Positions 58,398 through 64,000 of a stretch of DNA of 64,000 bases are shown here, in pieces. The notes under the pieces are model-generated. The model had not been told where the DNA came from and did not search any database. It saw only the letters and a list, made by a program, of their open reading frames with translations. Source of the stretch: Omphiscola glabra. Taxonomy: Eukaryota; Mollusca; Gastropoda; Lymnaeidae. The stretch is from NCBI GenBank assembly GCA_964017045.1, contig OZ024809.1, positions 23,435,618 to 23,499,617 on the forward strand. Reading direction: 5' to 3'. Position numbers and translations under genes: made by a program. Numbering within the stretch: position 1 is the first letter of the stretch; each line of letters starts with the position of its first letter.

Positions 58398-59929
58398 ATT
58401 TTTCTTCGAAATAATCGCTATCACTTCTCACAGTTTAATGAACATCCACTCGTTCATCTCCCCACTTCCGACTCCTCTTCAGCGTAAACGTGCTGAGGAC
58501 TTGGTTGAAAGGATTTAACTTTTGGAATCTAATGAGTGCTACTGAGTTTACAGTCTGGGGGCTATTCAGGTCTGGGGCGTGGGGGCGACAGGACCGAACT
58601 GACAGTCTCGGAATCAATGCCGGATGTGCTAATCATGGAAGCGGTGATCGAAAGAAAGTGTGAAAGGGAGGAAGAGAAAGGAATTAACGGCCCCCCTAAA
58701 AAAAGTGTTATGGCTTGTAGAAGAAGTAGGATAGAAAGAGAGAGAGAGAGTTAGCAGGGAGAATGGGTGTGTGGGGTGGGTTATAGTAGAAAGGGTTTTG
58801 AGGAATGGCAGAAAGATAATTGGTTTAACACTGGCAAGGATTTTTTAAAAAATGGGTTTCCTGGAGATCTTGATGATAGAAAAGGCAGGAAAAGAAATTT
58901 GTTCTGTGGTTATTTTATTTTTTTTTATTTTTGGGGGCGAGACTTTAAAATGTTTAAGAAATGTGCTTTTTGGCGTCTCAAATCTAGCAATGCAGGAAGC
59001 TCATCGATCATGTTGCAATGTAACTTAAGAGAAGTTTGTCTGGACCTTCATGTGTGCCAGTTGTAGTGAATTGTTCAGCTCGATGAGAACACGCTGGTTA
59101 AGAAAAAGCTTAAGTGCAGTTGGGTTTGTTGGTTCGTTTGTTGATTTGTTTGTTATTTTTTTTTGGTTTGTTTGTTTTTTAGTTTGTTCGATTGTTGGTT
59201 TCTGTTGTATGATGGATACGTTTGAAGTAAGTTTTTATGTTGTTTTTTTTATTTCTATCTTTTTTTACCACTTCTATCGGTTATCTAATTACTTTTTCTT
59301 ATAAAGAGCTGAAAATGAAAAGCAATTCTCTAATGGATGAAATAATAAAATAATTGGGAAAACAATTGCCAGTTCTATTGATATGACGTTATATGATTAG
59401 ATTGACAATTTTGCCCTACTTTCATTCTGGGGTAAATGACCTAAAAAAATATAAACCCAATTATACATTGTAAAAAAAACTGTCAACTAAAGATTAAAGT
59501 TAAGGGAGAATACAACGCAGCTTTGACAGACATAAAAATAAACCGCGTGCCGAGTTCAGAGAAAACAAAACAACCAACTTAATGAAAAAAACGGAGAATT
59601 TCGGCCCACAAAACAAGATGTGACGTATCTAAATGTCAGTTTGAAAAATGACAAAACCAAATTTGTAATGATAAATGATTTGCCGTAAAACTGGGAAAAG
59701 ACGGGGGAGGGGAGCGAAATGAGACGATGATTGGACGTTTTTTATTTAAAAGGTGCGTTGAGAGTAAACGCCAAACTAAAATGCAGTTTTGTCAAACGTA
59801 AAGACAGCTGGCAGTAGAATAGCGATGATATGAAAGAGAACCTTTGGATTGAGTCGATGTGCTGTGTTGTAACGATGTGCTGTGAACCAGTACTCTGTTT
59901 ATGTCTGTTCTGTGTTATGAGGGATGACG

Positions 59930-60521
59930 TATTTTGATTCACGCTTAGCCCGTCTTCCACGTGCATGACCTCTTTTCAGTCAAAGCCGTGTTGGGGGCGG
60001 CTAGAAAATATCCCTTTGTTGACATTTATGTTTTCTATCGTCCGTTTCTGTCGAACATGATAGAATGATCTAGAGAATGCGGGAAGCAGTAAGACTGCGT
60101 ATTCCATTTCCAGAATGATCATCTGAAACTGGGTATAAAAGGGATAAGAATAAATGACGGGGGAGAGATATTTTCCTTTCCTTGATTATGAGATGTGCTC
60201 TGTGTCATTATTCAGTACTTTGTTGTGTGTAGAGATTTTTATTTCCTCGTACACTTTTGTGCTCATTGTATTTTTATATACAGTACCGGTACCAGCAAAA
60301 TGTAAGTTTATAATTTTAATCATATTTCTCTTGCTGTTATTATTTAATTGAAGTTCACAAATTAAAAAGTTACTACTTGTAATTAGCTCTGGCCTTGATT
60401 GTCGTTTTATTTGTTATTATTTTTAAACTTCGGGTATCGTTCTTTATTATGGACTATTTTTAGAACGAGCCATAGACTAAAATTAAGAGATTAAATTCTC
60501 CATTTATAAAGGTCCGTAATA
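59930..60521 (+). mobile_element. Third copy of the LTR, sense on plus
   Basis: 592 bp from ATTTTGATTCACGC to GGTCCGTAATA. TATA box GGGTATAAAAGGG at about 60,130-60,142. It matches the 53 kb and 44/48 kb copies in the order TCCACGTGCATGACCTCT, TGGGGGCGGCTAG, GCGGGAAGCAGTAAGACTGC and ACGAGCCATAGACTAAAATT. The opposite orientation of the copies shows they inserted independently. Confidence 0.75.
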
Positions 60522-60984
60522 TCTGTTTAAAACCGAACGAAGTATCATGATGAATATTTGAAATTGTTTTTCCGACAAAGGCTAAAACATACTTGAAATG
60601 ATTTTATCGTGTGGTAGAGAATATTTTTTTTAAAAAATACGAATCTTTATCAAACAATTTTTTTGTGAAAAACCATTAAAAAGAATAAAAGATATCATCT
60701 CAGGGAGACAATAAAAATGTTCAAAATTTCATATGCCTTGAGTGCTGAATCTATGGAATATGAAATTCTCAGCAAAAGTCATCATCTGTGAAGAACCTTT
60801 CATTTCTACTATTTATGTTTCACTCGGCATATATCCTGCAAAGGCTAACATCTCTATGGCACACCATACAGTTCATTCATAACGTTGTCTTCTATCCATT
60901 CATTCGGTGGAGCTTTCTTGCTTGCGCGACACAAAAGGTCTGTTCATCTTCACATGCGGATCTGTATTCACAAAATCCCCGGAG

Positions 60985-61123
60985 CAGCGGCGTGGCTACG
61001 ATCATTGCTAACGGGGCTGGTGCTGTAAATTGTGCCCCCCTCCCCGATTTTCAGTTGACAAAAGTGCCGCTTCGGACGGATCGCCCTCTCCGAAACCATC
61101 CCACCTCCCTTCCTACGCCACGG
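60985..61123. mobile_element. hAT miniature element, 7/8-bp duplication
   Basis: Ends CAGCGGCGTGGC and CCTACGCCACGG. Flanks CCCCGGAG (60,977-60,984) and TCCCGGAG (61,124-61,131) differ at one base. 139 bp. Confidence 0.72.
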
Positions 61124-61151
61124 TCCCGGAGTTACACTCTAATCATAAACA

Positions 61152-61298
61152 GGTCGGACCGAGATGAAGCTTAGGTAGATAAAAGTTACTAGCATTTACA
61201 CTTTTAAAAATAGTGTTATTTACAGGTTGGACCGAGATGATGCTGAGGTAGATAAAAGGTACTAGCATTTACACTTTTAACAATAGTGTTATTTACGT
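61152..61298. repeat. 73-bp tandem duplication
   Basis: Two copies with few differences; shared TACTAGCATTTACACTTTTA and ATAGTGTTATTTAC. Confidence 0.88.
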
Positions 61299-61674
61299 GT
61301 TAGTGGCTGGTTATCTTTTCTATAACGTCAAATTTGGGTTTGCGGTCAATCCTTGTGCTACATTGGTTGCAACCCAACTTATTTGTTTAACCTTTTTAAC
61401 AATAATAATTTTTGAATTAAAAAAAAAACGCATTCTGTCTATAAGTGAACATTATGGGGATTAATGCGTTCAGATTACATCAATATGTAATAGAACATAC
61501 AGAGTTGGGGAAAACCTGAAAGTTTTAACAATTTAACAATGAAGTATCGATTCAAAGAAATCTCTTCAAAAGCCACACAAGAGAGACGTAAAGAAAAAAA
61601 CTTAGCTGATGAAACTTAGTTTTCATGAGGCCACCTAGATTTGCTTGACAATAACTTTGATTCGTTGTAAACAT

Positions 61675-61775
61675 TAAGTGAAAAGCTGGCCTGTGAGACT
61701 CAAGATATCACTGAGATGATAAACAGAGCTGAACTGTCAGACTCAAGTTATCACTGAGATGATAAACAAAGCTGA
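61675..61775. repeat. Tandem duplication of about 45 bp
   Basis: Two copies around TATCACTGAGATGATAAACA. Confidence 0.8.
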
Positions 61776-62035
61776 ATACATTTTTTTTAAAAAGCCATAA
61801 AAATTTGCTAGTATAATTTTTTGACAAAGAAAAATGAAATCTCAAGATTTATATTTACATGATAACAAAGACAGTGACGTGTCTTCACATCAATACGATT
61901 TTTTAAAAAAATGTTTAGTTACCATATAAACAAGTGAATATCCCACACACATATTGTGTGTCTCAATACGACTATGAGGATTAATACAATGAGTAGAGAA
62001 AGTGAGAAGAACAGTATGCACTCTTTGATCTAGGA

Positions 62036-62442
62036 CAGGGGAAGGGCCATATTTTCAAATGTAAAGCTATTGGCGGCCACAAGTATATTATGTCTAGTTT
62101 TTACATGTCGATAAACATTTCTCCATATTAAAATCAGGAAATTCTCATTTTAGCTTTACATGACAAAAGTCAAGGACTGTTTTAGAAAATTGAAAATTAG
62201 AATGAAATTTGATCAAAAATGTTAAAACAATCACAACGGTACAACATAACGGTACAACATAACGGTACAACATAAAAGTACAACTTAATGGTACATCATA
62301 ACGGTACATGAAATTCTGTAAAATTCAACAAAATAACTTAAATACAAAGTATTTTTTATTAATTTCTAAATGACTTCGAGGGCCGCATAATATCAGTTAC
62401 CGGGTCGCATGCGGCCTACAGGCCGTAGCTTGTCCAGCCCTG
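62036..62442. mobile_element. hAT miniature element, 7/8-bp duplication ATCTAGG
   Basis: Left end CAGGGGAAGGGCCATATTTT; right end GCGGCCTACAGGCCGTAGCT then TGTCCAGCCCTG, the GGCCGCA/GCGGCC hAT end type. ATCTAGGA (62,028-62,035) and ATCTAGGC (62,443-62,450) flank it. 407 bp, no ORF. A GGTACAACATAAC repeat (62,235-62,310) lies inside. Confidence 0.8.
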
Positions 62443-62937
62443 ATCTAGGCTGAACTATAAGGAGTCTACTTTACAAAAGTTCAACACAAGAGTCCATCTT
62501 CCCTCAACGAAACAAATCCATAATAATTAGGAGATTGGGCGCCAACCCATTGTCAATAATTAATCGATATTTGTATAGAGTATTGCCAACGAAATGTACC
62601 CTAAGGCCTAAGACGGACCTATTATAGCGTTGCCAAATTTGATTTTCAGTGTTTAGAAAAATGTTATTTGTATTATTGGATGTTTTGTTCACCTCTATTT
62701 GTATTTTTTTAAAAAAATCTTTAATTATTTTATTTCTTTGTGGTACGGTATCATTGTGTCTTGCTCTACTTTTTGAGTCTTTGTGTTTGGTTAATAATTT
62801 AATAAACGAGACTTGTGTTGGTTATTTTGTTAACGGGTTTACGACCAAGGTTCAACCAAAGACAAATATTATAATTTAAAAATATTGGTCCGTTATGTTC
62901 ATGGAATCGCTCGGGACCTGTTTTTTTTTTGTTTTTT

Positions 62938-62960
62938 TTTTGGGGGGGGGGGGGGGGGAG
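62938..62960. repeat. Poly-T/poly-G run
   Basis: A T-rich stretch running into about 18 G, immediately at the left border of the 549-bp duplication. Confidence 0.85.
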
Positions 62961-64000
62961 TGTAAATCGTGTCTATATTTAGTCAGTGCCGAGGTGCTCA
63001 AAATTGATTTCAGGCAGATAAGCTGATTTTAATGGAAGGGCGGTTAACAATGATTATATAGTGAAACCTTAAGGTCTGGTTACGCCATGAACACAACAGC
63101 ACAATGTGTAGAGCATCAACAGATCTTCTGGAGCACGAGAAGCTAGAAATACGAATAATTCTTTATCAGGTCGACTTCGATGAGCTGCAGGCAGCATTTG
63201 GTGGAAAGGCCAAATTGCAGATGTTATGGCATTACATGTAGATCTATTTTTAGCCACCACCACTTGTCTCCCATTTGTTTCCCTTTGGTAATGACGTCAC
63301 CAGATGAATGTGCTGTGTGTTAAAATATTCTATTACTCGAGTTGGGAATCTTCGAGTATATTCTAGCAATGTTTGATGACGGTACATTACAACACTGTCT
63401 ATCAACGAATGCACAGGCACACCGACTATTGGAACACAAACACTCTATGAATGACAAGGGTTCTTCTGTAACACAGATTCACCTGCAGTGGCGTAGCGAG
63501 CTTAACTCGTGTAAATCGTGTCTATATTTAGTCAGTGCCGAGGTGCTCAAAATTGATTTCAGGCAGATAAGCTGATTTTAATGGAAGGGCGGTTAACAAT
63601 GATTATATAGTGAAACCTTAAGGTCTGGTTACGCCATGAACACAACAGCACAATGTGTAGAGCATCAACAGATCTTCTGGAGCACGAGAAGCTAGAAATA
63701 CGAATAATTCTTTATCAGGTCGACTTCGATGAGCTGCAGGCAGCATTTGGTGGAAAGGCCAAATTGCAGATGTTATGGCATTACATGTAGATCTATTTTT
63801 AGCCACCACCACTTGTCTCCCATTTGTTTCCCTTTGGTAATGACGTCACCAGATGAATGTGCTGTGTGTTAAAATATTCTATTACTCGAGTTGGGAATCT
63901 TCGAGTATATTCTAGCAATGTTTGATGACGGTACATTACAACACTGTCTATCAACGAATGCACAGGCACACCGACTATTGGAACACAAACACTTTATGAA
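62960..64000. repeat. 549-bp direct tandem duplication, second copy cut by the window edge
   Basis: 62,960-63,451 and 63,509-64,000 are identical except for one base near the end (CACTCTATGAA versus CACTTTATGAA). The unit holds a perfect CRE, TGACGTCA (63,292-63,299 and 63,841-63,848), and a 64-codon minus frame without recognised domain. A hAT-type end, CAGTGGCGTAGCGAGC, lies at 63,486, just before the second copy. Confidence 0.9.

Larger units (their letters stand above)
54998..64000. other. Right-hand region without a recognised gene
   Basis: By orientation this should hold the 5' part of the receptor gene or its upstream DNA, but I recognise no exon. Unassigned open frames (56,892-57,122 plus; 57,895-58,128 minus; 58,435-58,617 minus) lack domains. 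It contains a (GA)n tract, an LTR copy, two hAT elements and an edge duplication, listed separately. Confidence 0.5.

Noticed and set aside
63069..63263. 64-codon minus frame duplicated at 63,618-63,812.
   Set aside because: Identical in both copies simply because the DNA was recently duplicated; no domain recognised.

Overview
This is a stretch of animal nuclear DNA. It has spliced genes with GT..AG introns of up to 27 kb, non-LTR retrotransposon remnants, hAT and Helitron elements, a solo LTR, and a very large load of minisatellites (by my tally roughly a quarter of the 64 kb). The retrotransposon 3'-end types and the minisatellite-rich introns would suit a mollusc, probably a gastropod. 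That is an inference, and nothing in the window fixes the species. There are no operons, Shine-Dalgarno sites or prokaryotic genes.

One gene can be read with confidence: a membrane receptor guanylate cyclase on the minus strand, transcribed from right to left. Eight exons join in frame, with consistent splice phases, from 52,833 down to 3,069. They encode the C-terminal half of the ligand-binding ectodomain (51,550-52,833), the transmembrane segment (51,150-51,234), a juxtamembrane region (23,572-23,677) and most of a kinase-homology (pseudokinase) domain (10,137-10,265; 8,165-8,242; 6,195-6,371; 4,888-5,044; 3,069-3,218). The dimerisation helix and cyclase domain lie beyond the left edge. 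A further ectodomain exon is likely at 54,702-54,810, and a damaged one may lie at 54,884-54,997. The most unusual feature of the protein is a cysteine-free, hydrophilic segment of about 200 residues inside the ectodomain, bounded at both ends by the same furin-type motif QRSKR|D.

Layout: 1-3,068 is the intron beyond the last visible exon. 3-10 kb holds clustered kinase-homology exons separated by short minisatellites; one of these has copied the exon's own splice donor five times. 10.3-23.6 kb is an intron dominated by arrays of 21, 22, 26, 31 and 53 bp units. 23.7-51.1 kb is a 27.5 kb intron with more arrays, a 5'-inverted RTE-type LINE, hAT miniature elements with 8-bp target duplications, and a three-level nest at 44.2-49.2 kb (minisatellite, split by a solo LTR, split by a 4 kb Helitron). 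55-64 kb has no recognisable gene; it holds another LTR copy, two hAT elements and a 549-bp near-identical tandem duplication running off the right edge.

Nearly all long open reading frames outside the receptor exons are by-products of minisatellites whose unit length is a multiple of three. I did not annotate them as genes.
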